From Arthrobacter sp. Leaf69 (GTDB lineage Bacteria; Actinomycetota; Actinomycetes; Actinomycetales; Micrococcaceae): 64,000 bases of DNA. Location of the stretch: NCBI RefSeq assembly GCF_001422645.1, contig NZ_LMLR01000015.1, positions 117,164 to 181,163 of the forward strand, in the 5' to 3' direction. A program made the translations under genes and the position numbers. The notes under the pieces are model-generated. The model did no database searches. It had not been told where the DNA came from and saw only the letters and a program-made list of their open reading frames with translations. Numbering within the stretch: position 1 is the stretch's first letter; every line of letters starts with the position of its first letter. Shown here one piece after another: positions 25,483-34,564 of this stretch.

Positions 25483-28068
25483 TCAGCCCCGGCGCAGCCA
25501 GCTTCCCCGACGCACCCGGTGCGCCGCCCCGCGGGTCATTAACCAAGTACCCGCGAGGCCGCGCCGGGTGCGCTGTGCTGCGCGGCGGGCGGCGCGGAAC
25601 GGGGCGGCGGCGGCACGCCGCCAGGCGGCCATGATGGAGGGCGGCAGCCATGCCGCGCGGAACCGCACCAGCGGCCCGGCATGGGCGCGCAGCGTGGAAC
25701 GGACCGCTTCGATCCGGTGAGCGGCCGGTGACCCCGCGCTTCCCGCAGCAGCGGCACTGCCCGCAGCTCTGTCGGCACTGCCCGGGACGCCGGCGCCGTC
25801 GCCCCCGGACGACGGACGGCCGTATTGCCGTTGTTCGAAGTCCGCCGTGAGGGCCCTGACGGCCTGGTGGCCGGCTGCGTCGATGCCGTGCGGTTCCCCG
25901 AGGGCGCCCGAGAGGCGCAGCCTGTCGGAGAAATGGCGGGGAGTCTCGCTGGTCCGCGGCGCTACGCCATAGTCCATGGCGAGGTCACGCAGTTCGGCCC
26001 AGGCCTGCAATGCCGCCGCGCTGTCGCCCCGGGCGCCGTTCAGCCGGCGGCGGCGCAGGGCGGTCCGCGCCAGCTGAGGGGATGCCAGCAGCAGACCGAG
26101 GAGCAGCAGGCCGCCGGCGGAGTACAGCACGGGCAGCCACCGGCTGGCCGCGTCCGCCGTGGCGTCAGCGCCCGGAAGCGGCAGCGGCGCCGCTGTGGGC
26201 AGCGGCGCGGGGTTGGGGCTGACGCTCGGCAGGAGGCCGTCGTTGTTTTCGTTCGTGCTGGCGCCGCCGGCGACCTGGGCATCCGTGGCATAGGACGGCA
26301 CCACACCGCGCGACGGGGTCGGTTCGAACGGCACCCAGCCCAGTCCCTGGAAATACAGTTCCGGCCAGGCGTGGGCGTCACGCGCATCCACCTCGTACTC
26401 CGGCAGGGCACCCTGGCCCCCAATCGAAACCGTGGCGCCGGTGGCCCGTCCCGGGGCATAACCGACGGCGATCCGGCTGGGGATGCCTTCCAGCCGGGCC
26501 ATCACCGCCATGGCCGACGCGAAATGGATGCAGTATCCGCTCTTCTGGTTCAGGAAGTCCGCCAGCACGGACAATCCGTTGCCGTCATAGCCACCCTGCA
26601 CCGGGGACTGCAGCGAATAGGAAAATTCCACCGAGCGCAGGTAACGCTGGATGGCCAGGGCCCGGGCGTAGGGAGTGGAGCTTCCGGCAGTCACGGCCTC
26701 GGCTGTCCGCTGCACGATCTCCGGGACGTTGGCCGGCGTCCGGATGAACTGCTCGGGGACACCCTGCACCGGCCCGGTGGCCCCGGCCAGTAGCTCCGGG
26801 GTGAGCTGCGGGGAGGCAGAGAGCACCACATACTGCTGGTCGCGGGAGTTCGTGTCGACGCCCTTGATGCTCAGCGTGGCCGGGTCCCAGCTCCAGCGGC
26901 CGTTGAGGCCGTTGACGGCTTCCGGGGCGTAGGGCACGGGCAGATAGGGGCTGGTGAACTGGCCGGTGTTGACCGCGGTGACCACCCGGACCTCGGTGGC
27001 GGCGGATTCGTAGCCCGAATCCATCCGCCCCGTGCCCAGCCGCCGGGTGTCATTGCGGTCATCCGGCGCCCAGTTGTCGCCGTTGAAACTGTCCACGGTC
27101 ACGGAGCGCAGGTACGGTGTGCTCGGCGCGTTGGTGGCAAAGGTGATCCGGCCGTCCCCGGTGGGGGCCCGGAGGCTGTTGCCGAGGCTGATCATCGGGT
27201 TGAGCCCCGAGGCCGTGCCGAAGGGATTCAGCCGCGAGCCCTGCGGGAACGTTCCCTGGTCGAATCCCGGGATCACGAGTTGCACTAACAGGGTGAGTGT
27301 CAGCGCGACGGCGCCGGTCAGGGCGCCGCGCCGGAACTGGCCCGGGTTCCGGGCGGTGTCGGCGCCCGTCCGCGGGTCGGGGGCGAACCAGTGGCTGCAG
27401 CCGAGGATCAGGAGGTAGCCTGCCGTGGCCGCAACGAAACCGGCCGCGCCGACGCTCTGCGGCTTGATCATGGCGGGAACGATGAGGATGGCGAGGATCC
27501 CGAGGCCGCTCGTGGCCGGCAGGGCCAGGGGAAAGGCGAGGGCATCGACCAGGATCACCAGCAGCCCCAGGGCGGCGCAGACCAGCAGGACGATTCCGGC
27601 GTTGGGGGCCACCGGGGCGCTTTCCGCCAGGACGGTTTCACTGGCACGGAGCACGTAACGGTCCAGCTGCGTCAGGGTGTCGCCGGATGGAAGGAAGCCC
27701 AGGATGCTGCTGGCGCGGAAGAAGGTGAACGTCAGGATCAGCACGAGCGCAGCCAGCGCACCGGCCGTCACGAACGCGCTGCGCCACCGGAGCGCCCGGA
27801 GCCCGGCCATCGTAAGGGCCACGGTGAGGACCGTCGAGAGGACGGGGGAGTACCAGGCCCACCCGCGCAGCACGCCATTGAGGCTCAGCGCGGCACCGGC
27901 GACGGCGAGTGCCACCGCGAGGGCCATGAGCCACGGCTGTGCGCCGACCTTCGTCGGTGCCTTCCGGGCACCTGGGAAGGAACCCTGCGGCGGGACGGGG
28001 GAGCCTCCCGGGGACGTCCCGGACTGTGCCGAATGCGGGCCCGCGCTGCGCTGCGGTGTCAGTGTCAT
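25483..28068 (-). CDS. transglutaminase-like membrane protein (TgpA type)
   Basis: An 861-residue protein from ATG 28068. Six to seven hydrophobic helices fill about 35-250. The extracytoplasmic transglutaminase-like domain has the papain-type triad: Cys in KSGYCIHFASAMAV near 510, His in DARDAHAWPELYF near 566, and the acidic GWVPFEPTPSRG. One more helix near 640-660 is followed by a cytoplasmic DUF4129-like tail (LRDLAMDYGVAPRTSETPRHF). Its ATG overlaps the DUF58 stop by 4 nt. The MoxR-DUF58-TgpA set is a widespread operon whose exact role is unsettled; envelope assembly or stress has been suggested. Confidence 0.92.
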   Translation of the reverse strand: MTLTPQRSAGPHSAQSGTSPGGSPVPPQGSFPGARKAPTKVGAQPWLMALAVALAVAGAALSLNGVLRGWAWYSPVLSTVLTVALTMAGLRALRWRSAFVTAGALAALVLILTFTFFRASSILGFLPSGDTLTQLDRYVLRASETVLAESAPVAPNAGIVLLVCAALGLLVILVDALAFPLALPATSGLGILAILIVPAMIKPQSVGAAGFVAATAGYLLILGCSHWFAPDPRTGADTARNPGQFRRGALTGAVALTLTLLVQLVIPGFDQGTFPQGSRLNPFGTASGLNPMISLGNSLRAPTGDGRITFATNAPSTPYLRSVTVDSFNGDNWAPDDRNDTRRLGTGRMDSGYESAATEVRVVTAVNTGQFTSPYLPVPYAPEAVNGLNGRWSWDPATLSIKGVDTNSRDQQYVVLSASPQLTPELLAGATGPVQGVPEQFIRTPANVPEIVQRTAEAVTAGSSTPYARALAIQRYLRSVEFSYSLQSPVQGGYDGNGLSVLADFLNQKSGYCIHFASAMAVMARLEGIPSRIAVGYAPGRATGATVSIGGQGALPEYEVDARDAHAWPELYFQGLGWVPFEPTPSRGVVPSYATDAQVAGGASTNENNDGLLPSVSPNPAPLPTAAPLPLPGADATADAASRWLPVLYSAGGLLLLGLLLASPQLARTALRRRRLNGARGDSAAALQAWAELRDLAMDYGVAPRTSETPRHFSDRLRLSGALGEPHGIDAAGHQAVRALTADFEQRQYGRPSSGGDGAGVPGSADRAAGSAAAAGSAGSPAAHRIEAVRSTLRAHAGPLVRFRAAWLPPSIMAAWRRAAAAPFRAARRAAQRTRRGLAGTWLMTRGAAHRVRRGSWLRRG

Positions 28069-29519
28069 CGCCGGGCCCCTGATCCGCGCCGCACATCGGC
28101 CGCGGTTGCCAGCGGCGCGGCGCCGTCCGAGTCGAACGACGCCCACGCAGCGGGCAGCGGCATTGCGGGGGTGACGGCGACGGCCCGCCAGCCGCCGAGC
28201 CGGAGTGTTTCGAGCACACCGTCGAGTTCCTGGAGGCGCTCCGCAATGACCAGGGCAAAGGCGTTCGCGGTGAAGCCGGCAGCCGGGGTCAGCGCCCGGG
28301 CCTCGGCCGGCGTGAGATTTCCGAGGACCGCCAGGATGGGCCCACGCATGCGGTGGGCCGCCAGTTTGTCCATGAGCCGGTCGTCGAACGGCTGCGGGCC
28401 GGCCTCCGCTCCGGAGGGGTGACGGCCGGGACCCCGGGAGGGGACGGCCTCCCTCGTATCCCTGCGGCTGTGGTGGTGGCCGGTGAGCTGGATCGCTGCG
28501 AGGCTCTCGGCAATGGACTGCAGACCGGACGTGCCGATGTACTCTTCGGCCTCCGGCTCGGGCGCGGAGGGCGAGTGCTGGAATGCGGGCTCGCCGGCCG
28601 CGTCAAGGAAGCGCAGCCCATAGTTGCGCTCGGCGAGATGGGCCCCGATGGACATTGCGGCCGTCACCGCCCACTCGAACGTGTCGCTGGTGACGAGTTC
28701 GTGGCCGTCCGGACCGGCGGTGCCGCGGTGGGCGGTCCCGCCGCCGGAAAATGCGCTGCGGGTGAAGGCAGCCAGCCGCTGATCCAGGATGATGGTGGCT
28801 TCCGGGGTGGTGACGGACTCCTCCTGGCGGACCATAAGCTGCCCGTGCCGTGCCGTCGCCGCCCAATGCACCCGGCGCATCGGATCACCATGACGGTATT
28901 CCCGGGTCATAACGTCGTCGTCGCTCGGGTTGGCGCGGATGCGCGTGGCGGTGACGCCGTCGTGTCCCCTGGCCCCCGCCAGCCCGGTGACGGGAAGTTC
29001 GACGGCGGCGGGCGTCACGGTGAGGATGTCGCCGTCGTCGATGGCGTGGCGGTGCAGGGACAGCCCGAAGGGGTCGCTGAACTCGGCCGTGACCGGCCCG
29101 ATCATGAACTGGCCGCGTTTCGTGGAGCGCAGATGGTATTCATAGCGGCTCGTCCCGCCCGTGGCCGAACGCGCCGGGAACCGGAACACCGGGGACTCCC
29201 CGAACCGCGCGGGCAGGCGCTCCTCCATGAGGGCGTGGCCGGATCCCAGGCCGGTCCGGGCCACGGCCAGCCGGACCGTCGTCGTGGCCGCCGTCTCGAC
29301 GCTGGCGGGGCTGAACTCCCGGTAGACCTGGAAATTCGGTTTGAGCACCCGGGTTCCGGCCAGCGCGAGCAACGGCAGGACAAGCAGCAGGACGGCCAGC
29401 GTCAGCAGGTCCCGGCGTCCCATCACCTGGGCCGCGAGGAGGAAGACGGCACCAGAACCCAGCAAGCCCCAGCCGCGGCTCGTGAAAATGTGCCTCGGGA
29501 ACCGGTCCATCAGCGCCAC
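28065..29519 (-). CDS. DUF58 domain-containing protein
   Basis: A 484-residue protein. Two close hydrophobic segments at about 17-60 precede a long region with beta-rich text and the DUF58 core REYRHGDPMRRVHWAATARHGQLMVRQEE, followed by the vWA-like EATIILDQR. The vWA-like fold suggests metal-dependent protein contacts with the MoxR ATPase. GTG 29519 is preferred because AGGGG lies 11 nt upstream; ATG 29510 is the alternative. It starts 13 nt after the moxR stop and overlaps the transglutaminase gene by 4 nt, so the three are surely one operon. Confidence 0.92.
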   Translation of the reverse strand: MALMDRFPRHIFTSRGWGLLGSGAVFLLAAQVMGRRDLLTLAVLLLVLPLLALAGTRVLKPNFQVYREFSPASVETAATTTVRLAVARTGLGSGHALMEERLPARFGESPVFRFPARSATGGTSRYEYHLRSTKRGQFMIGPVTAEFSDPFGLSLHRHAIDDGDILTVTPAAVELPVTGLAGARGHDGVTATRIRANPSDDDVMTREYRHGDPMRRVHWAATARHGQLMVRQEESVTTPEATIILDQRLAAFTRSAFSGGGTAHRGTAGPDGHELVTSDTFEWAVTAAMSIGAHLAERNYGLRFLDAAGEPAFQHSPSAPEPEAEEYIGTSGLQSIAESLAAIQLTGHHHSRRDTREAVPSRGPGRHPSGAEAGPQPFDDRLMDKLAAHRMRGPILAVLGNLTPAEARALTPAAGFTANAFALVIAERLQELDGVLETLRLGGWRAVAVTPAMPLPAAWASFDSDGAAPLATAADVRRGSGARR

Positions 29520-29532
29520 GGCCGGGCCACCC

Positions 29533-30678
29533 CTAGCGGCGGTCCGGCAGTGTGGCAGCCCGGGTGGAAACCCCGCCGCCGGCGGCATGTCCGGCGGATG
29601 TTGCCGGCGCCGCCGCCATGTCAGGGCTGACCGGGATCTTCGCCAGGACGGCGCGGATGACGCTCTGGGCGGTCTCGCCCGTGCTCGCGGCTTTGCGGTC
29701 CAGGATGATCCGGTGGGCCAGGACGGCTTCGGCGACGCTGACGACGTCGTCCGGCAGCACATAGTCCCGGCCCTCCAGGGCCGCTGTGGCTTTGGCCGCG
29801 CGCAGCAGTTGGAGCATGGACCGGGGGCTCGCGCCGAGGCGGAGCATCCCGCTTTCCCTCGTCGCGCGGCCCAGGGACACGGTGTACTCCTTGATCGACT
29901 GCGAGACGTAGACCTGCCTCACCGTGGCGATCATGGAGGCGACCTCGCCGGCGGTGACGACGGCGGTGACCTTGGTCAGCGGGGACGTCGCCTGGTGTGT
30001 TTCCAGCATTTCCATCTCGGCGTCCTTGTCCGGGTAGCCCATGGAAATTCGCGCCATGAAACGGTCCCGCTGCGCTTCCGGGAGCGGGTAGGTCCCTTCC
30101 ATTTCAATCGGGTTCTGCGTAGCCACCACCATAAAAGGCTCATCGAGTTTGTAGGACTTGCCGTCCACGGTCACCTGGTGTTCTTCCATGCATTCCAGCA
30201 GGGCCGACTGCGTTTTGGCCGAGGCGCGGTTGATTTCGTCTCCGATGACAATATTCGCGAACACCGCCCCGGGCCGGAACTCAAAGGAACGGGATGCCTG
30301 GTTGTAAATGGACACGCCCGTCACATCGGAAGGGAGCAGGTCGGGGGTGAACTGGATGCGGCTCACCGAACAGTCGATAGTGCGGGCAAGAGTCTTCGCA
30401 AGAAGGGTCTTGCCCACCCCGGGGACGTCCTCCAGCAGCAGGTGGCCTTGCGCCAGCAGCACGGTCAAGGCCAGTTTGGCCGCTTCCGCCTTGCCATCGA
30501 TCACCGTGTTGATGGCGGTCAGGATGCGCTCGCTGGCGGAACTGAACGATTCCGCGTCCATGGCCGCCGGTGGCTGGGCCGCGCGCCGGGTCCCGGGGAG
30601 CCCGGCGACGGCGGACCCTTCCCGGAGGCTTTGGCCCTCAGGGAGGGCTTCGTCTAGGGAGGTGCGGTGGTAGTCCAT
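29533..30678 (-). CDS. MoxR-family AAA+ ATPase
   Basis: A 381-residue AAA+ chaperone-like ATPase. Walker A is EDVPGVGKTLLAKTLA, Walker B is VIGDEINRASAKTQSALLE, and the MoxR text GTYPLPEAQRDRFMARI follows. MoxR proteins remodel partner proteins, here most likely the DUF58 and transglutaminase proteins of the same operon. ATG 30678 is chosen because AAAGG lies 8 nt upstream; the open frame runs on through the AT-rich gap and over tatD but has no similarity there. A 45-residue Ala/Pro-rich N-terminus precedes the ATPase core. Confidence 0.95.
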   Translation of the reverse strand: MDYHRTSLDEALPEGQSLREGSAVAGLPGTRRAAQPPAAMDAESFSSASERILTAINTVIDGKAEAAKLALTVLLAQGHLLLEDVPGVGKTLLAKTLARTIDCSVSRIQFTPDLLPSDVTGVSIYNQASRSFEFRPGAVFANIVIGDEINRASAKTQSALLECMEEHQVTVDGKSYKLDEPFMVVATQNPIEMEGTYPLPEAQRDRFMARISMGYPDKDAEMEMLETHQATSPLTKVTAVVTAGEVASMIATVRQVYVSQSIKEYTVSLGRATRESGMLRLGASPRSMLQLLRAAKATAALEGRDYVLPDDVVSVAEAVLAHRIILDRKAASTGETAQSVIRAVLAKIPVSPDMAAAPATSAGHAAGGGVSTRAATLPDRR

Positions 30679-31026
30679 CGGTAGCCTTTCAGCCCTGGTG
30701 GTTCCCGGTGGCCCGGCATGGAGCCTGCCGGGCCACTTGTCGGGTGTGTGCCTGTGTTCCTGACCGTCTATTCCTAGCCGTTTATTTCCTGGCCATAAGT
30801 GCCTGGCCGTCTGTTCCGGAGCTTTGTTTATATCGTTGTTCCATTTTCCTTGTATAGCCAGTCTTCCTAACAGCGTACTAACACAACTGCCGGACCTGAC
30901 AGAGAGTTCCGGGGAAATATCTGCCGTGCCCCGGTTGGGACATAGCGCGGGAAATGGCGCGGGCGGGTTAACTCCCCGGGGCGCTCCCGGTGCATCTGTC
31001 CCGGGGTGCCCCGATAGGCTGGGAAG
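30679..31026. other. AT-rich divergent promoter region between moxR and tatD
   Basis: These 348 nt have no gene. Local GC is much lower than the surroundings between about 30750 and 30900. It holds a four-unit tandem repeat (30757-30813) and the tatD -10 box TAGGCT (31013-31018), 8 nt before ATG 31027. Confidence 0.7.
30757..30813. repeat. four degenerate 14-bp tandem repeats in the moxR leader
   Basis: The units TTCCTGACCGTCTA, TTCCTAGCCGTTTA, TTTCCTGGCCATAAG and TGCCTGGCCGTCTG run head to tail, followed by a partial TTCCGG. The consensus is about TTCCTGGCCGTCTA. It could be an array of regulator sites or a slippage product. Confidence 0.7.
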
Positions 31027-31914
31027 ATGCACAAATCCCTGACTCCCGTCCCGTTCCGTGCGCCCGGCAGCGATGGCGCCGGCAGGCAGGGATACCCGCC
31101 GGCGCCGGAACCGCTTCCGGTGCCGGTCATGGACAACCACACGCACCTGGATTTCCCCTTCGACGAGCTGAAGGTCGGCATTGCCGACGCCCTCGATGCC
31201 GCAGCCGCCGTCGGGGTGCAGGGGGCCGTGCAGGTGGGGTGCGACCTCGAATCGTCCCGGTTCACGGTGCAGGCGGTGGATCTGGACCCGCGGCTGCTGG
31301 GTGCCGTCGCCCTTCACCCCAATGACGCGCCGGCCTACGCCGCCCGCGGTGAACTGGAACAGGCCCTGGCTGAGATCGAAGCGCTCGCGGCGCACCCGCG
31401 CATCCGGGCTATCGGAGAGACCGGCCTGGATTTCTTCCGCACCGAGGGGAAAGGGCTGGCCCATCAGCGCCATTCCTTCCGCCGCCACATCGATATTGCC
31501 AAACGCCTCGGGTTGACCCTGCAGATCCATGACCGGGACGCCCATGACGACGTCGTCCAGGTGCTGCGGGAGGAGGGCGCCCCCGACCGGGTGGTGTTCC
31601 ACTGCTTCTCCGGCGGGGAGGAGTTGGCCAGGATCTGCAACAGCGAGGGCTGGTACATGTCCTTCGCCGGCACCCTGACGTTCAAGAACGCCGCCAACCT
31701 CCGCGCCGCCCTGGCCATCGCCGAACCGGAACGGATCCTCGTCGAAACCGACGCCCCGTTCCTCACCCCGCATCCACACCGGGGGCGTCCAAACGCAAGC
31801 TACATGGTCCCGTATACCGTCCGGGCGATGGCCGAATTGACTGGATGGGAGCTCTCGGAACTGTGCGCGCGGATCGCCGAAAATACCGTGCAGGCATACG
31901 GATCCTGGGACTGA
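31027..31914 (+). CDS. tatD: TatD-family metal-dependent deoxyribonuclease
   Basis: A 295-residue TIM-barrel hydrolase. Metal-binding motifs are NHTHLDFPF (His 38 and 40), the bridging Glu in GETGLDFF, the His in QIHDRDAHDD, HCFSGG and ETDAPFLTPHPHRGRPN. TatD proteins are 3'-5' exonucleases with roles in DNA repair or turnover. The first 34 residues are an extra Pro-rich segment. ATG 31027 is the first start after the TAGGCT box, so a very short or absent leader is likely. The tatD-rpfB-rsmA-ispE order is conserved in actinobacteria. Confidence 0.94.
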   Translation: MHKSLTPVPFRAPGSDGAGRQGYPPAPEPLPVPVMDNHTHLDFPFDELKVGIADALDAAAAVGVQGAVQVGCDLESSRFTVQAVDLDPRLLGAVALHPNDAPAYAARGELEQALAEIEALAAHPRIRAIGETGLDFFRTEGKGLAHQRHSFRRHIDIAKRLGLTLQIHDRDAHDDVVQVLREEGAPDRVVFHCFSGGEELARICNSEGWYMSFAGTLTFKNAANLRAALAIAEPERILVETDAPFLTPHPHRGRPNASYMVPYTVRAMAELTGWELSELCARIAENTVQAYGSWD

Positions 31915-31963
31915 TGTGACGAGAGTTCATCCACGCGGTTAGATATCGGGTATGCATAATTTG

Positions 31964-31993
31964 TTGGATGCTTTATAACGCTCCGGTTACAGT
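31964..31993 (+). promoter_or_regulatory. possible rpfB promoter
   Basis: TTGGAT (31964-31969) and TACAGT (31988-31993) with an 18-nt spacer in the AT-rich 282-nt gap before rpfB. Weak match to consensus. Confidence 0.3.
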
Positions 31994-32196
31994 GGACAAC
32001 TATTAGCCGGGGTCGGGGAAGGCCTTCGGATAATTTCACTCCTGCAGGGCGCGCATCGTGGCCAACGAACCATATGCGCGCTCTCGTTTGTGAGTGTGGC
32101 AGTGCACACGCCTGCCGCGGACAAAACGCACCCCTTCCGGTGCTGCCTCCGGGCTGTCGGCGGAGGGTCGACGTGTGCGCTTTTCCCCGTGCCCGG

Positions 32197-33378
32197 ATGG
32201 TCCGAAAGATATGGGCAATCGTGGTCAAGTTCTTCACATCGGATGGCAAGTTCAGCTTCGTCAAGGTGGGCACGCAGCTTGTGGTGCTTGTGGCGCTCGT
32301 GCTGGGGCTGGTGGCGTTCGTCGGAAACAATAAGACAGTCACCCTCAACGTGGACGGCAAAGTGAGTTCGGTCCAGACCTTCGGCGGCACCGTCGGCCAG
32401 GTCGTGAAGGGCGCCGACCTCGAACTCAAGTCCGCCGACCGGATCACGCCTGCTGCGGATTCCCATGTCCAGGACGGGTCCGTGATCAACGTCAACCTCG
32501 CCAAGGCCGTCAAGGTCAGTCTGGACGGCGCGGAGCGGACCATCAAAACCACCTCGCCCACCGTGGGGGAGCTTGTGACGGAACTCGGCGTGGCCAGCGC
32601 CTCCGAGCTGTCCGTCCCTAAGGACGCCCAGCTCTCCGTCTCCGGTTCGTTCGTTTCCATCTCGACGCCGAAGGCCGTGAGCCTCGTCGCCGACGGAAAA
32701 GCCGCCAAGACCACGACGACAGCCGCCAACGTCGGCCAGCTCCTCGCCGACGCCGGCATCAAACTGGGGGCCAGCGACCGCGTCTCCCAGCCGGGCAACG
32801 CGCCCGTGGTCAACAACATGGTGATCAAGGTTTCCCGCGTGGACGTCAGCAAGACGGCGGAAGCAACCGAAGCCGTGCCATTCAAAACCCTCACCACTGA
32901 GGACGCCGGCATGCTCAAGGGCGAAGAAAAGGTGACCCAGGCGGGCGCGGCCGGCTCCATCAAGAAGAAGTTCAAGCTTGTCCTCGTCGACGGCCGCGAA
33001 GCCTCCCGCACCCTGGTGTCGCAGTCCGTCAGCACGCAGCCGGTCACCAAAAAGGTCACCGTCGGCACCAAGGAAAAGCCGCAGCCGGAAGCCCAGACCG
33101 GTGGGAACACCGGCGCCGGAGCCCCCGCCATGATGAACGAAGCCATGTGGGACAAGATCGCGCAGTGCGAGTCCACCGGCAACTGGTCCATCAACAACGG
33201 CAATGGCTACTACGGCGGACTCCAGTTCGACATCCAGACCTGGCTCGGATCCGGCGGCGGCGCGTACGCCCCGAACGCCAGCCTGGCCACCAAGGCCCAG
33301 CAGATCGATATCGCCAACCGCGTTTACGCCCAGCGCGGCCTGCAGCCGTGGGGCTGCGGCTGGGCAGCCTCAAGCTAA
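32197..33378 (+). CDS. rpfB: RpfB-type resuscitation-promoting factor (DUF348-G5-Rpf)
   Basis: A 393-residue secreted or anchored muralytic protein from ATG 32197. One membrane segment (about 22-43) is followed by three DUF348 repeats (VTLNVDGKVSSVQTFGG, VKVSLDGAERTIKTTSP, VSLVADGKAAKTTTTAA), a G5 domain (about 245-320) and the lysozyme-like Rpf domain at the C-terminus. The catalytic Glu lies in WDKIAQCESTGNWSINNGNG, and the fold's cysteine pair ends in PWGCGW. Rpf proteins cleave peptidoglycan and wake dormant cells. The start is uncertain: GTG 32221 is also possible, and neither has a strong ribosome binding site. A terminator follows at 33482-33513. Confidence 0.93.
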   Translation: MVRKIWAIVVKFFTSDGKFSFVKVGTQLVVLVALVLGLVAFVGNNKTVTLNVDGKVSSVQTFGGTVGQVVKGADLELKSADRITPAADSHVQDGSVINVNLAKAVKVSLDGAERTIKTTSPTVGELVTELGVASASELSVPKDAQLSVSGSFVSISTPKAVSLVADGKAAKTTTTAANVGQLLADAGIKLGASDRVSQPGNAPVVNNMVIKVSRVDVSKTAEATEAVPFKTLTTEDAGMLKGEEKVTQAGAAGSIKKKFKLVLVDGREASRTLVSQSVSTQPVTKKVTVGTKEKPQPEAQTGGNTGAGAPAMMNEAMWDKIAQCESTGNWSINNGNGYYGGLQFDIQTWLGSGGGAYAPNASLATKAQQIDIANRVYAQRGLQPWGCGWAASS

Positions 33379-33481
33379 AGGAGCCGCACCGGCCCCTCAG
33401 CTCCGGCTGACGGTCAGGTGACGTCGCCAAGAACTCGCACGGTTTCCGCAGCGGCTGACCACGGCAGCGGACGCCCGGCCC

Positions 33482-33513
33482 AGGCCGGGTCCGGTTCCCC
33501 GGACCCGGCCTTT
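33482..33513 (+). terminator. intrinsic terminator of rpfB
   Basis: A 13-bp stem (33482-33494 with 33499-33511), 4-nt loop, short T-run. Confidence 0.75.
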
Positions 33514-33538
33514 GCCATGCCCGGGGCCGCCGGCGGGA

Positions 33539-33544
33539 TAGGAT
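33539..33544 (+). promoter_or_regulatory. -10 box TAGGAT for rsmA, leaderless spacing
   Basis: TAGGAT ends 6 nt before GTG 33551, directly after the rpfB terminator. Confidence 0.5.
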
Positions 33545-33550
33545 ACCTAG

Positions 33551-34486
33551 GTGACTGAACCGACCTCCTCCGCGCCAGGCAGTACTCCAGCCAGTACGCC
33601 GATGGCTGAGCCGATCAGTACGCCGGCCGGTGCGCCCGCACCTTTGATGGGGGCCTCCGACATCCGCCGGCTGGCCGAGGAGATCGGGGTCCGGCCCACC
33701 AAGACCCTCGGGCAGAACTTCGTCATTGACGGCAACACCATCCGCAGGATCGTCGCCACCGCGGACATCCACCCGGACGAGACGGTACTTGAAATCGGGC
33801 CGGGGCTCGGGTCCCTCACCCTGGGCCTGCTGGACGCCGCCCGGTCGGTTGTCGCCGTCGAGATCGATCCGGTCCTCGCCGGCAAACTTCCGGAAACCGT
33901 CGCCCGGTGGAGGCCGGACGCCGTCGGGGATTTCCATCTGGTTCTCGCCGATGCCATGCGGGTCACCGAACTCCCCGCGGAACCCACCGCACTCGTGGCG
34001 AATCTTCCATACAACGTTGCCGTGCCGGTGGTCCTGCATCTGCTTCAGCACTTCCCGAGCCTTCGCCACGGGCTGGTCATGGTCCAGGACGAGGTGGCCG
34101 ACAGGCTTGCCGCCGGGCCGGGATCCAAGACCTACGGTGTTCCCTCGGTCAAGGCCGCCTGGTACAGCAGTATGCGCAAGGCCGGCGTCATCGGCATGAA
34201 CGTCTTCTGGCCGGCGCCCAAAATCCACTCCGGCCTCGTGGCGTTCACACGCCGGGAGCCGCCCGTCACCACCGCCACCCGGGAACAGGTTTTCGCCGTC
34301 ATCGATGCCGCATTCGCCCAGCGCCGCAAGACCCTGCGCGCAGCGCTGGCCGGATGGGCCGGCAGCGCGGTGGAGGCCGAACGGTGCCTGCGCGCGGCCG
34401 GCGTCGATCCCACCGCCCGCGGTGAGGTCATCGACATCGCGGCTTTTTCCCGGATCGCGGAAGCCCGCGCGACGCCGGCCCCATAA
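33551..34486 (+). CDS. rsmA: 16S rRNA (adenine1518/1519-N6)-dimethyltransferase (RsmA/KsgA)
   Basis: A 311-residue SAM-dependent enzyme that dimethylates two adenines near the 3' end of 16S rRNA during 30S maturation; loss gives kasugamycin resistance. Motifs are TLGQNFVID at about 52-60, LEIGPGLGSLT for SAM binding, and catalytic NLPYNVAVPV. The Ser/Thr/Pro-rich first 35 residues are extra. The -10 box 6 nt before GTG 33551 supports this start. ispE follows after 78 nt with its own -10 like box. Confidence 0.96.
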   Translation: MTEPTSSAPGSTPASTPMAEPISTPAGAPAPLMGASDIRRLAEEIGVRPTKTLGQNFVIDGNTIRRIVATADIHPDETVLEIGPGLGSLTLGLLDAARSVVAVEIDPVLAGKLPETVARWRPDAVGDFHLVLADAMRVTELPAEPTALVANLPYNVAVPVVLHLLQHFPSLRHGLVMVQDEVADRLAAGPGSKTYGVPSVKAAWYSSMRKAGVIGMNVFWPAPKIHSGLVAFTRREPPVTTATREQVFAVIDAAFAQRRKTLRAALAGWAGSAVEAERCLRAAGVDPTARGEVIDIAAFSRIAEARATPAP

Positions 34487-34552
34487 CCCGGGCGGCAGCC
34501 CGCAACGTGCAGGCCCCGGGCGCCGTGCTTGGAGCCGGACCCCGCCATGCCA

Positions 34553-34558
34553 TAGCGT
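34553..34558 (+). promoter_or_regulatory. -10 like TAGCGT for ispE, leaderless spacing
   Basis: TAGCGT ends 6 nt before ATG 34565. It fits TANNNT but is weaker than the rsmI and rsmA boxes. Confidence 0.35.
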
Positions 34559-34564
34559 GGAGCC

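Noticed and set aside
31915..32196. Possible c-di-AMP (ydaO-type) riboswitch before rpfB
   Set aside because: Such leaders occur before rpf genes in actinobacteria, but I could not find the conserved GGGGAA / GGGUGAA blocks in order. A covariance-model search would settle it.
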